A stretch of 64,000 nucleotides of DNA from Alcanivorax nanhaiticus (lineage in GTDB: Bacteria; Pseudomonadota; Gammaproteobacteria; Pseudomonadales; Alcanivoracaceae). The number at the start of each line of letters is the position of its first letter. Position 1 is the stretch's first letter. The DNA is taken from positions 1-64,000 of the forward strand of contig NZ_ARXV01000005.1 of the NCBI RefSeq assembly GCF_000756665.1, given 5' to 3'. This document shows, one piece after another, positions 27,661-35,120 of the stretch. The position numbers were made by a program, and so were the translations under genes. Under the pieces are notes generated by a model that was not told the DNA's origin, searched no databases, and was given only the letters and a program-made list of their open reading frames with translations.

Positions 27661-28989
27661 ATGAGCCACATCCTGATTGTTGAAGACGAGCCTGTCATTC
27701 GCGGCGCACTGCGCAAATTGCTCGAGCGCCATGATCACTCCGTAGCAGAAGCAGACTCTGTAGAGCAGGCCAGAGAGAACAACCTCAATCAGTTTGATCT
27801 CATCATCAGCGATCTCCGGCTCCCCGGCGAACCCGGCACCAAGATGATCGATGCGGCCGGCACCACCCCCGTATTGATCATGACCAGCTATGCCAGCCTG
27901 CGTTCCGCCGTGGACGCCATGCGCCAGGGCGCAGTGGACTACATTCCCAAGCCTTTTGATCATGACGAAATGCTACTGGCTGTAGATCGGGTATTGAAAG
28001 AAGGTCGCCTGAATCGCGGCAACCGCGCCCTGCGCAGAGATATCGAACGCAGCTTCCCGGTACATAACATGGTCGGCGAAAGCGAAGTCATGCAGGAACT
28101 TCGTCACCGCATCAGTCGGGTTGGCCCTACCAACACCCCCGTCCTCATCATGGGCGAAGCCGGCACCGGCAAGGAGCTCACCGCCAGAGCCCTGCACGAA
28201 AACAGCGAGCGCACGTCTGGCCCCATGGTTTCCGTTCAGTGTGCAGCCATACCGCGCAATCTCCAGATTACCGAGCTGTTCGGGGATGATGACAATCCAG
28301 GCAGGATCGAAGAGGCCGATGGTGGCACCTTGTTCCTGGACGAAATTGGTGAGCTCGCCAGCGAAGTCCAGAGTCGCTTGCTGACACTACTGACACACCA
28401 TGAAATTCATCGCCAGGGCTCTCTGTCCCCCCGCAAGGTCGATGTCAGGATACTGGCAAGTAGTCAGCTGGATCTGCCAACCCGGGTCGCCGAGGGGGCC
28501 TTCAGACAGGACCTCTATTACCGGCTCAATGTCATGGAGCTTACCCTGCCGCCTTTGCGCGAACGCGGTAATGATCTGGATTCCCTGGCAGATGCCCTGC
28601 TCAGCCGGGGGGTGGAGAAACTCAATCGCCCGGGACTGTCTTTCACCGAATCTGCACGCCAGGCCATGCACAACTACAGCTGGCCAGGAAATGTTCGGGA
28701 GCTGGAAAACGTGATTGAGCGGGCCATTATCCTCAGTGAGGAAGACGGCATCGGCCCCGCACAGCTGGGCCTGAACCCCAACCGCACCCCGCAACGGGTG
28801 AGCCGGGCCAGCCTGGACCCCAGTGAAGACCTCTCTCTGGAGGACTATTTCACCCGCTTCGTGATGGAAAATCAGGACAGCATGACGGAGACGGAGCTAG
28901 CCCAGAAGCTGGGTATCAGCCGAAAAAGCCTGTGGGAACGGCGCCAGAGACTGGGAATCCCGCGCAAAAAAGGCGCCGCAAGGCGTTAA
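27661..28989 (+). CDS. cbrB: NtrC-family response regulator CbrB lacking the GAFTGA loop
   Basis: 442 residues: receiver domain with phospho-Asp51 (ISDLRLPG), AAA+ domain with Walker A GEAGTGKE (165-172) and Walker B GGTLFLDE (221-228), arginine-finger segment FRQDLYYRLNV, and a Fis-type HTH at the C-terminus (ETELAQKLGISRKSLWERRQ). The odd point is residues 205-223: ELFG is followed by DDDNPGRIEEADGGT where sigma54 activators carry HEKGAFTGA. The frame is intact, so this is a ~9-residue deletion of the sigma54-contact loop rather than a frameshift. DNA binding and ATPase may remain, but classical sigma54 activation should not. Confidence 0.93.
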   Translation: MSHILIVEDEPVIRGALRKLLERHDHSVAEADSVEQARENNLNQFDLIISDLRLPGEPGTKMIDAAGTTPVLIMTSYASLRSAVDAMRQGAVDYIPKPFDHDEMLLAVDRVLKEGRLNRGNRALRRDIERSFPVHNMVGESEVMQELRHRISRVGPTNTPVLIMGEAGTGKELTARALHENSERTSGPMVSVQCAAIPRNLQITELFGDDDNPGRIEEADGGTLFLDEIGELASEVQSRLLTLLTHHEIHRQGSLSPRKVDVRILASSQLDLPTRVAEGAFRQDLYYRLNVMELTLPPLRERGNDLDSLADALLSRGVEKLNRPGLSFTESARQAMHNYSWPGNVRELENVIERAIILSEEDGIGPAQLGLNPNRTPQRVSRASLDPSEDLSLEDYFTRFVMENQDSMTETELAQKLGISRKSLWERRQRLGIPRKKGAARR

Positions 28990-29134
28990 ATACGCATTGA
29001 TATGCGGCTGAGGCGACTCAAAAGCGTTCATATTTCCTGCCGCTGGCCGCCTAATCCAGCCCACTCATCATTCAAGCCAATCAAAAAATTGCACCTTTGC
29101 ATGGGCATTTTTTTTCCGGCTTTTGCCAAAACCG

Positions 29135-29150
29135 CGGCAAACACCTGGCA
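29135..29150 (+). promoter_or_regulatory. weak sigma54-like -24/-12 match
   Basis: CGGCAA-N5-TGGCA has GG at 29136-29137 and GC at 29148-29149 with the required 10-base spacing. It is the only GG-N10-GC in the region that I found resembling the consensus. It nearly abuts the first TGTTAC half-site (29153), whereas an enhancer site would normally lie about 100 bases upstream of a sigma54 promoter, so I doubt its use. Confidence 0.3.
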
Positions 29151-29152
29151 AG

Positions 29153-29190
29153 TGTTACCTCACTACCCAAGAAAGTAACACTGGTGTTAC
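29153..29190 (+). promoter_or_regulatory. triple TGTTAC/GTAACA sites, likely CbrB operator
   Basis: TGTTAC (29153-29158), GTAACA (29175-29180) and TGTTAC (29185-29190). The last two form the palindrome GTAACAC-TG-GTGTTAC. TGTTAC-N-GTAACA is the half-site arrangement I recall for CbrB at the crcZ promoter of Pseudomonas putida. The location between cbrB and the CrcZ-like RNA fits that role. Confidence 0.6.
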
Positions 29191-29265
29191 CCGCGTCACC
29201 CGCATCTGAAAGGCTTTTTTACAACAGAGTTGCAAGCTATTGTTTTTAAAGGAATTCACGCCGTG

Positions 29266-29294
29266 TTGCAAAGGCAGGGGGTCACAGGCACTAT
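29266..29294 (+). promoter_or_regulatory. candidate sigma70-type promoter of CrcZ-like RNA
   Basis: TTGCAA (29266-29271), a 17-base spacer and CACTAT (29289-29294). The -10 is weak, so an activator would be needed; the TGTTAC/GTAACA sites lie about 80-110 bases upstream. A start near 29301 would place the first base just before the CA-motif cluster. Confidence 0.35.
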
Positions 29295-29300
29295 GAATCC

Positions 29301-29488
29301 CACGCCAGCAAACAACAAAAACAACGGCGTAACGGCTCAACAATAACAACAAGAAAGAATAAGAAGAATTTCACGAGCCAATGCAGTGCTGCTTGCAGCA
29401 CAAGGCAGATAACAACACAAACAATAATAACAACAGAATCAGCGCAAAATATGGGAGTCACAACTTCGGTTGTGGCTCCTTTTTACTT
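29301..29488 (+). ncRNA. crcZ: CrcZ-like small RNA sequestering Hfq/Crc
   Basis: The cbrB-pcnB gap of 614 bases has no gene, but its second half has three clusters of A-rich CA motifs (AAnAAnAA): AACAACAAAAACAAC from 29311, AACAATAACAACAAG from 29339 and AACAATAATAACAAC from 29420. A hairpin GTGCTGC-TT-GCAGCAC at 29386-29401 separates them, and an intrinsic terminator closes the unit. In Pseudomonas the same gap encodes CrcZ, an RNA that titrates Hfq/Crc and relieves carbon repression under CbrAB control. The 5' end is uncertain, 29161 to 29301. Confidence 0.78.
29453..29488 (+). terminator. intrinsic terminator of CrcZ-like RNA
   Basis: GGAGTCACAAC-TTCG-GTTGTGGCTCC followed by TTTTTACTTT: an 11-bp stem with a UUCG tetraloop and a U tract, 116 bases before pcnB. 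Confidence 0.92.
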
Positions 29489-29603
29489 TAGGGCTTTCAC
29501 AAACCCAATTGCCGAGTATACGTGAGGAATCCCTCACCCGGCGAGGAAAAAGTGCTACCATCCCCGCTTTACTGCTTCTTTCTCTGAGTCCGGATATTCA
29601 CGC

Positions 29604-31010
29604 ATGCCCTGCAAGCTTCTAACAAGCACAATCAACTGGCTCAACCAGCTTCTGGAACATGTGACAGGGTGGTTTAAAAAGGGTTCCCACAATCCTTCAA
29701 TGAATTCACCCCGAATTATCCCTCGCGATCAACACCCGATTTCCCGCCAGCAAATTTCCCGTGCCGCCCTGAATGTGCTCTATGGTCTGCACAAGGCCGG
29801 ATTCGAGGCATTTCTGGTGGGCGGCTGCTTGCGCGACATCCTTTGTGGCCGGGAACCCAAGGACTTTGACGTTTCCACCAATGCCACCCCCGAGCAGGTG
29901 AATCGGCTATTCAAGCGCAGCCGTATCATCGGGCGCCGCTTTCAGATTGTGCATGTCCGCTTTGGCCGTGAAGTCATTGAAGTCTCCACCTTCCGGGCCA
30001 TGAACCGGGACGAAAACCCGGACAAGCAACAGCATCACGCCCACGAAGAAACCGGCTTGGTACTGCGCGACAACACCTGGGGCAGCATCGAAGAAGATGC
30101 CCTGCGCCGCGATTTCACCTGCAACGCGCTGTACTACAACATCGCCGATTTCACCCTGCATGACTTCACCGGCAGCTTGCAGGACATCGAAAACGAGCGA
30201 ATCCACCTGATCGGCGACCCGCACACCCGTTATCGCGAAGATCCGGTACGCATGCTGCGCGCGGCCCGTTTCGCCGCCAAACTGGGGTTCCATATCGACA
30301 AGGCCACCGCCGAGCCGATCCCGGAACTGGCCGAACTGCTGCTGCAGGTTCCCTCTGCACGCCTGTTTGATGAAGTCCTGAAACTGTTCCTCAGCGGCCA
30401 CGCCCGGGCGTCCTACGAACAGCTTCAGCAGCTGCACTTGTTCCGCTTCCTGTTCCCCGGCACCCAGAAAGCGCTGGAGGGCGAACAAGGCCCGGTCTGG
30501 GAAGATATGCTGCTGGCCGCCATGGACAACACCGACAAGCGACTCGCCGTAGACAAGCCCGTCACGCCTGCCTTCATCTACGCGGTGTTGCTGTGGCCGG
30601 AAATCCAGCAGCGTATCGGCGGCTACCTTTCCAGCGGTCTGCCGCCCGCCCAGGCCCTGCACAAGGCGGCCACAAGGGCACTCAATGATCAGATCCAGCA
30701 CACTGCCATACCTCGTCGCTTCTCTACCGTGATGCGGGAAATGTGGGAGCTGCAACTGCGACTGGACAAACGTGCCGGTCGTCGTGCCGATGCACTGATG
30801 GAGCATCCCCGTTTCCGGGCCGCCTATGATTTCCTGCTGTTGCGCGAACAGGCGGGCGAGATCAAACCCGGGCTGGGAGACTGGTGGACCCGCTATCAGG
30901 AAGAAGACGAACAAGGACGCCGGCAGATGGTCAGCAACCTGGGCAACCAGAGCAACAGCACCAAGCGCCGCCGCCGTCGCCGTCCGCGTAAACCCAAGGC
31001 CGAGGGGTAA
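29604..31010 (+). CDS. pcnB: poly(A) polymerase I
   Basis: Adds poly(A) tails to RNA 3' ends and so marks them for decay by PNPase and others. 468 residues with the nucleotidyltransferase signature VGGCLRDILCGREPKDFDV, the RRDFTCNALYY block and RMLRAARFAAKLGF of the class II superfamily. The basic tail (RRRRRRPRKPK) is typical of PcnB and distinguishes it from CCA-adding enzyme. The start may be the ATG at 29604 or Met33; the first 32 residues are not conserved-looking. It follows cbrAB and precedes folK, the Pseudomonas order. Confidence 0.94.
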   Translation: MPCKLLTSTINWLNQLLEHVTGWFKKGSHNPSMNSPRIIPRDQHPISRQQISRAALNVLYGLHKAGFEAFLVGGCLRDILCGREPKDFDVSTNATPEQVNRLFKRSRIIGRRFQIVHVRFGREVIEVSTFRAMNRDENPDKQQHHAHEETGLVLRDNTWGSIEEDALRRDFTCNALYYNIADFTLHDFTGSLQDIENERIHLIGDPHTRYREDPVRMLRAARFAAKLGFHIDKATAEPIPELAELLLQVPSARLFDEVLKLFLSGHARASYEQLQQLHLFRFLFPGTQKALEGEQGPVWEDMLLAAMDNTDKRLAVDKPVTPAFIYAVLLWPEIQQRIGGYLSSGLPPAQALHKAATRALNDQIQHTAIPRRFSTVMREMWELQLRLDKRAGRRADALMEHPRFRAAYDFLLLREQAGEIKPGLGDWWTRYQEEDEQGRRQMVSNLGNQSNSTKRRRRRRPRKPKAEG

Positions 31011-31022
31011 CCCCCTCGTGCC

Positions 31023-31057
31023 AAGCACTTAGCACTAGCATCTAACACCCAGCACTT
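31023..31057. repeat. single heptad-repeat arm, AGCACTT type
   Basis: GCAC-type units at 31025, 31032, 31039 (GCAT) and 31052 are spaced near 7 bases in the pcnB-folK gap. Register breaks once and no convincing second arm is seen. It looks like a degenerate or half member of the heptad family. Confidence 0.45.
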
Positions 31058-31070
31058 CTGGAAACGTGTC

Positions 31071-31574
31071 ATGCAGGCTTTCATCGGACTTGGCAGCAAT
31101 CTGGATAACCCCGTCCAACGGTTAATCAGCGCCCTGGCAGCGCTGCAGCGCTTGCCCGGCATAACACTGTTACATCATTCCCGCCTGTTCAGCAGCGCCC
31201 CCATTGGCCCCCAGGATCAGCCGGACTATGTCAATGCGGTGGCCGCAATTCGCTTTGCGGGCTCCCCCCACGATCTTCTGTATACCTTGCAGGCACTGGA
31301 ATTGGCAGGAGGCCGGCAACGGCTGCGTCACTGGGGCGAACGCACCCTGGATCTGGATATCCTGCTCATTGATGATCAGCGTATCGACAGCCCGGACTTG
31401 CTGGTACCCCACCCGCAAATGACCCAGCGCGCCTTTGTGCTGGTACCGCTGATGGACATAGACCCGCACTGCCTCTTGCCGGACGGCACTCCTCTGAGTA
31501 GTTTTCTGGATCAGGTAGAGGATCAACAGCTATCGCCACTGGACGAACTGGATCTCGATGCACTCATTGACTGA
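31071..31574 (+). CDS. folK: 2-amino-4-hydroxy-6-hydroxymethyldihydropteridine pyrophosphokinase
   Basis: Transfers pyrophosphate from ATP to hydroxymethyl-dihydropterin, the step before FolP. 167 residues with the N-terminal GLGSNLDNP and the HPPK signature GERTLDLDILLID carrying the two metal-binding aspartates. Overlaps the downstream deoxynucleoside kinase gene by 17 bases. FolP, the next enzyme, is encoded at 50.1 kb. Confidence 0.96.
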   Translation: MQAFIGLGSNLDNPVQRLISALAALQRLPGITLLHHSRLFSSAPIGPQDQPDYVNAVAAIRFAGSPHDLLYTLQALELAGGRQRLRHWGERTLDLDILLIDDQRIDSPDLLVPHPQMTQRAFVLVPLMDIDPHCLLPDGTPLSSFLDQVEDQQLSPLDELDLDALID

Positions 31575-32259
31575 TAAAACACTCACCGAACGCATTGAAC
31601 AACGCCGCCAGGCCGGCACCCTGCCGCGCTTTATTGCGGTGGAAGGCCCCATCGGCGCAGGCAAGACCAGCCTGGCTCGCCGCTTGGCCATGACGTTTGG
31701 CTATGACTTGCTGCTGGAACAGGCGGAGGAGAACCCCTTCCTCACTCGCTTCTATCAGGACCCCGCTCGTTACGCACTGCAAACCGAGCTGTTCTTCCTG
31801 TTCCAGCGGGCAGACCAATTACGCCAAATCCAGCAGCAGGATCTGTTTGCTGGCCCCCGCATTGCCGACTTCCTGATCGACAAGAACCGCCTGTTTGCCC
31901 AGGTCACCCTGGATGACGATGAATTTGAACTGTATCGCAATGTGGATGACCACCTGACCCTGGATGCCCCACAACCGGACCTGGTGATCTACCTTCAAGC
32001 CCCTTCACCAGTACTGCGCCAGCGTATTTCCCGGCGTGGCAACGACTTCGAACAGGGCATTGAAGGTGACTACCTGGACCGCCTGAGCAATGCCTATACG
32101 GAGTTCTTCCATTTTTACGACCGCGCGCCGCTACTGATCGTCAATGCTGCCGAGATTGATTTGGTGAATCACGACCGGGATTACCACCAACTGATCGGCG
32201 AGCTGCTGGACATCCGCTCCGGGCGACACTATTTTAACCCCCGGCCGCTAGTGGACTGA
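31558..32259 (+). CDS. deoxynucleoside kinase (dNK family)
   Basis: 233 residues with the P-loop EGPIGAGKTSLA near residue 29, the NPFLTRFY segment of dNK/dGK enzymes, and a lid-like RISRRGNDFEQ arginine region. It phosphorylates deoxynucleosides in salvage; base preference cannot be told. Its placement between folK and panB is common in Pseudomonas relatives. The start codon lies within the end of folK; a TTG three codons later is an alternative. Confidence 0.88.
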   Translation: MHSLTDKTLTERIEQRRQAGTLPRFIAVEGPIGAGKTSLARRLAMTFGYDLLLEQAEENPFLTRFYQDPARYALQTELFFLFQRADQLRQIQQQDLFAGPRIADFLIDKNRLFAQVTLDDDEFELYRNVDDHLTLDAPQPDLVIYLQAPSPVLRQRISRRGNDFEQGIEGDYLDRLSNAYTEFFHFYDRAPLLIVNAAEIDLVNHDRDYHQLIGELLDIRSGRHYFNPRPLVD

Positions 32260-32323
32260 TTCCCACCTTGGCCAGCTGATTCTGAATTCAGCCGGGACCG
32301 CCATTATTGATGGTGTGGAGCGG

Positions 32324-32483
32324 CAAGTGACAAGTTTCAAGTTGCAACGCGGTCCGGGAGAGCGGTAACGATGACGCCCAGATCCGCACACAACACGCCG
32401 GCATGTGCTGAAGCGCGGCAAAAGAGCAGCCAGTTAGCAAGGCCTCGCCCGCGCCTTGCAACTTGAAACTTGTGACTTGCAAC
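32324..32483. repeat. heptad-armed inverted repeat, CAAGTTK type (upstream of panB)
   Basis: The left arm has CAAG at 32324, 32331 and 32338 and CAAC at 32345. The right arm has CTTG at 32455, 32462, 32469 and 32476, all 7 bases apart and reverse-complementary. The centre begins ACGCG and ends GCGCC. The same heptamer type occurs on the other side of panB. Confidence 0.88.
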
Positions 32484-32523
32484 GCTTATCTCCGGCCAGC
32501 CCATCGTTTTCGGGAGGTTTCCC

Positions 32524-33312
32524 ATGTCCGTGACCATTCGCACCCTGCAAAAACGCAAACAGGACGGTGAAAAATTCTCCGTTCTCACCGCCTATGACGC
32601 CTGTTTTTCCAAGCTGATTTCTGAAGCGGGGATCGATGCCATTCTGGTTGGCGACTCCCTGGGCAATGTCATCCAGGGCCAGTCCAGCACTGTCCCGGTC
32701 ACCCTTGAGCAGATGGCCTATCACACCGAATGCGTGGCCCGCGGCAACAGTGGCAGCCTGATCATTGCTGACGTCCCCTTTATGGGCGCCGCCACCGTCG
32801 AGCGAGCACTGGAAAGCTCCACCGCCCTGATGCAGGCCGGTGCCAACATGGTCAAACTGGAAGGCAGTGCCTGGCTGGCCGAAAGCATTGAACTACTCAA
32901 CCGCAACGGTATTCCGGTATGCGCCCACATGGGCCTGACCCCCCAGGCGGTCAACGCCCTTGGCGGCTACCGGGTGCAGGGCAAGGACGACGATAGCGCC
33001 ACTGAAATGCTGGAAGCCGCCCGCATTCTGGAGCAAGCTGGTGCTGCCATGCTGCTGCTGGAATGTGTACCCCGCGAACTGAGCACCCGCATCACCCAGG
33101 CGGTGAATATCCCCGTCATCGGTATCGGTGCCGCACCGGAGTGCGATGGTCAGGTACTGGTAATGCATGACATGCTCGGCATCAGCCCCGGCAAGCCGGC
33201 ACGCTTTGTGAAAAACTTCATGACCGACGCCAGCGATATCCCATCCGCCTTCAAGGCGTATCATGAAGCCGTACTGAACGTCAGTTTCCCGGCGGAAGAG
33301 CACTGTTTTTAA
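32524..33312 (+). CDS. panB: 3-methyl-2-oxobutanoate hydroxymethyltransferase
   Basis: First committed step to pantothenate: adds hydroxymethyl from methylene-THF to ketoisovalerate. 262-residue TIM barrel with [23 protein letters not shown] (Mg-binding Asp), VKLEGS and the [20 protein letters not shown] region. GGGAGG lies upstream of the ATG. It is bracketed by two heptad repeats of the same type, separating it from panC by 173 bases. Confidence 0.97.
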   Translation: MSVTIRTLQKRKQDGEKFSVLTAYDACFSKLISEAGIDAILVGDSLGNVIQGQSSTVPVTLEQMAYHTECVARGNSGSLIIADVPFMGAATVERALESSTALMQAGANMVKLEGSAWLAESIELLNRNGIPVCAHMGLTPQAVNALGGYRVQGKDDDSATEMLEAARILEQAGAAMLLLECVPRELSTRITQAVNIPVIGIGAAPECDGQVLVMHDMLGISPGKPARFVKNFMTDASDIPSAFKAYHEAVLNVSFPAEEHCF

Positions 33313-33317
33313 AGGCC

Positions 33318-33463
33318 GTTGCAAGTTGCAAGTTGCAACGCGATCAGAGGCCGAAGTGCTTCCAGAGCTTACTGCCCGCGTTCAGACCTGAAATCGCGGG
33401 CACCGAGTTAGTCAATCAGCACTCATATTGATCGCGCCTTGTAACTTGCAACTTGAAACTTGC
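33318..33463. repeat. heptad-armed inverted repeat, CAAGTTG type (downstream of panB)
   Basis: The left arm has CAAG at 33322 and 33329 and CAAC at 33336. The right arm has CTTG at 33438, 33445, 33452 and 33459, all 7 apart and reverse-complementary. The inner ends read ACGCGATC and GATCGCGCC, extending the symmetry into the core. Confidence 0.88.
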
Positions 33464-33485
33464 GCCTCCAACCCAAGGATTTCAC

Positions 33486-34343
33486 ATGCAAACTGCCCAT
33501 ACCGTCTCCCAGGTCCGCGAAGTAGTCCGCGGCTGGCATCGCGAAGGCCTGAACGTGGGCTTTGTGCCTACCATGGGCAACCTGCACAGCGGTCATATCA
33601 GCCTGGTGCGCGAAGCCATGGCACGGTGCGATAAAGTCGTGGTGTCCATCTTCGTTAACCCTACCCAGTTTGGCCCCAACGAAGATTTCGACCGTTACCC
33701 GCGCACCCTGGACGCCGATGCAGCCCAACTGGTGGATGCCGGTGCCGATCTACTGTTTGCGCCTTCTGTCGAGGAGATGTATCCCCTTGGCCAGAACCAG
33801 ACCTGGGTAGACGTTGACCGTCTTGGTGACTACCTCTGCGGAGCCAGCCGCGAAGGACACTTCCGCGGTGTCACTACGGTGGTCTCGAAACTGTTCAACA
33901 TCGTCCAGCCGGATGTGGCCGTATTCGGCGAGAAAGACTTCCAGCAACTGGCGATCCTGCGACGCATGTGCGAGGAACTGCTGTTCCCGGTCAAGATCGT
34001 CGGCGCCCCCACCAGCCGGGAAGAAGACGGCCTGGCCAGAAGCTCAAGAAATGGCTTCCTTGATGATAGTGAGCGCAAACTCGCGCCCTCCATCCATGCC
34101 AAACTCCAGGCCCTTCGCACCGATATTGAGCAGGGGGAGAGGGACTACGAGGCATTACAACAGCGCTATACCAACGAGCTGAATGCTGCAGGTTTTGAGG
34201 TAGATTACCTGACCATCGCCAATGCCCGATCACTGGCTCCCGCGGCCAAAAGCGACACAGATCTGGTGATTGCCGTAGCCGCAAAACTGGGCAAAACACG
34301 ATTGATAGACAATGTCTCACTGGCCGTTGTAGACAACCATTGA
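33486..34343 (+). CDS. panC: pantothenate synthetase
   Basis: Condenses pantoate and beta-alanine with ATP. 285 residues of the nucleotidyltransferase superfamily: PTMGNLHSGHISLV (HIGH-like), VFGEKDFQQL and RSSRNGFLDD (KMSKS-like end). AAGGA before the ATG at 33486 decides the start; the upstream extension to 33453 would cross the repeat. Followed by panD, whose product supplies its beta-alanine. Confidence 0.97.
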   Translation: MQTAHTVSQVREVVRGWHREGLNVGFVPTMGNLHSGHISLVREAMARCDKVVVSIFVNPTQFGPNEDFDRYPRTLDADAAQLVDAGADLLFAPSVEEMYPLGQNQTWVDVDRLGDYLCGASREGHFRGVTTVVSKLFNIVQPDVAVFGEKDFQQLAILRRMCEELLFPVKIVGAPTSREEDGLARSSRNGFLDDSERKLAPSIHAKLQALRTDIEQGERDYEALQQRYTNELNAAGFEVDYLTIANARSLAPAAKSDTDLVIAVAAKLGKTRLIDNVSLAVVDNH

Positions 34344-34431
34344 TTCGTGCATACTTCGGGCCCCTTGAAGCGCCTGCTTGGTTCTAACGTCCTGTAATTG
34401 CAGGCTTCGGGTAGTGTGAGAGGTAACCAAC

Positions 34432-34812
34432 ATGCAGTGCACCATGCTGAAAGCAAAACTCCATCAGGCTCGTGTCACCCACGCGGAACTCGAGTACGAA
34501 GGCTCCTGCGCCATCGATGGTGATCTGATGGACATGGCGGGTATCCTGGAGTACGAGCAGATCCAGATTTACAACATCGACAACGGCGAGCGTTTCGAGA
34601 CCTACGCTATCCGTGGCGAAGCTGGCTCCAAGATCATTTCTGTTAATGGTGCGGCTGCACACAAGGCACAACCGGGTCACCGTGTGATCATCTGCGCCTA
34701 CGCCAGCTACTCCAGCGCAGAGCTGATCAACTTCAAGCCCAGCCTGATCTACATGGATGAAGGCAATGCCGTAAAAGGCACCAGCAACGCGATCCCGGTT
34801 CAGGTCGCCTGA
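34432..34812 (+). CDS. panD: aspartate 1-decarboxylase (pyruvoyl)
   Basis: Makes beta-alanine from aspartate. The 126-residue proenzyme shows the self-cleavage site Gly24-Ser25 in EYEGSCA, from which the pyruvoyl group forms, and the [19 protein letters not shown] segment. Ends the panBCD group and is followed by a strong terminator. Confidence 0.97.
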   Translation: MQCTMLKAKLHQARVTHAELEYEGSCAIDGDLMDMAGILEYEQIQIYNIDNGERFETYAIRGEAGSKIISVNGAAAHKAQPGHRVIICAYASYSSAELINFKPSLIYMDEGNAVKGTSNAIPVQVA

Positions 34813-34840
34813 TCCCGATCCCGTTCTGAAGAACACTTGA

Positions 34841-34867
34841 AACGCCGGCTTATGCCGGCGTTTTTTT
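34841..34867 (+). terminator. intrinsic terminator of panD
   Basis: AACGCCGGC-TTAT-GCCGGCGTT followed by TTTTT, 28 bases after the panD stop. Confidence 0.92.
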
Positions 34868-35120
34868 ATGGGTCATAAACACGCTCGCCCCCTCCCCCTC
34901 TTTTTCCTCTACGAAACCGCAAAAAAAAGCCCGATTTTGTGCCGCTTTCCGCAATGGACCTTGGCCATTACTCAACGCTTTGTTTACTCTTGATCCAAAC
35001 CATTTCTTTCCTCCCCACCCTACGACCATGGTGGAATAGGCGAGGAACGAGATACTCACAATAATGAAGGAAAACGAGTGCCCATCGGCACCCAGAGGCA
35101 GTATTCCAAGGAGGCCCTTG
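34868..35120 (+). other. acs upstream region
   Basis: About 250 bases without a gene. It holds pyrimidine-rich tracts, a short hairpin GTGCC-CATC-GGCAC (35079-35092) and the strong AAGGAGG ribosome-binding site (35108-35114) of acs. I cannot assign a promoter with confidence. Confidence 0.5.

Noticed and set aside
29595..29700. Frameshift or pseudogene at the pcnB N-terminus
   Set aside because: The extra ~32 residues are in frame and the catalytic core is intact; this is start-site ambiguity only.
35064..35120. Separate small gene or N-terminal extension before acs
   Set aside because: It is in frame with acs but AAGGAGG directly precedes the ATG at 35121 and the extension lacks homology.
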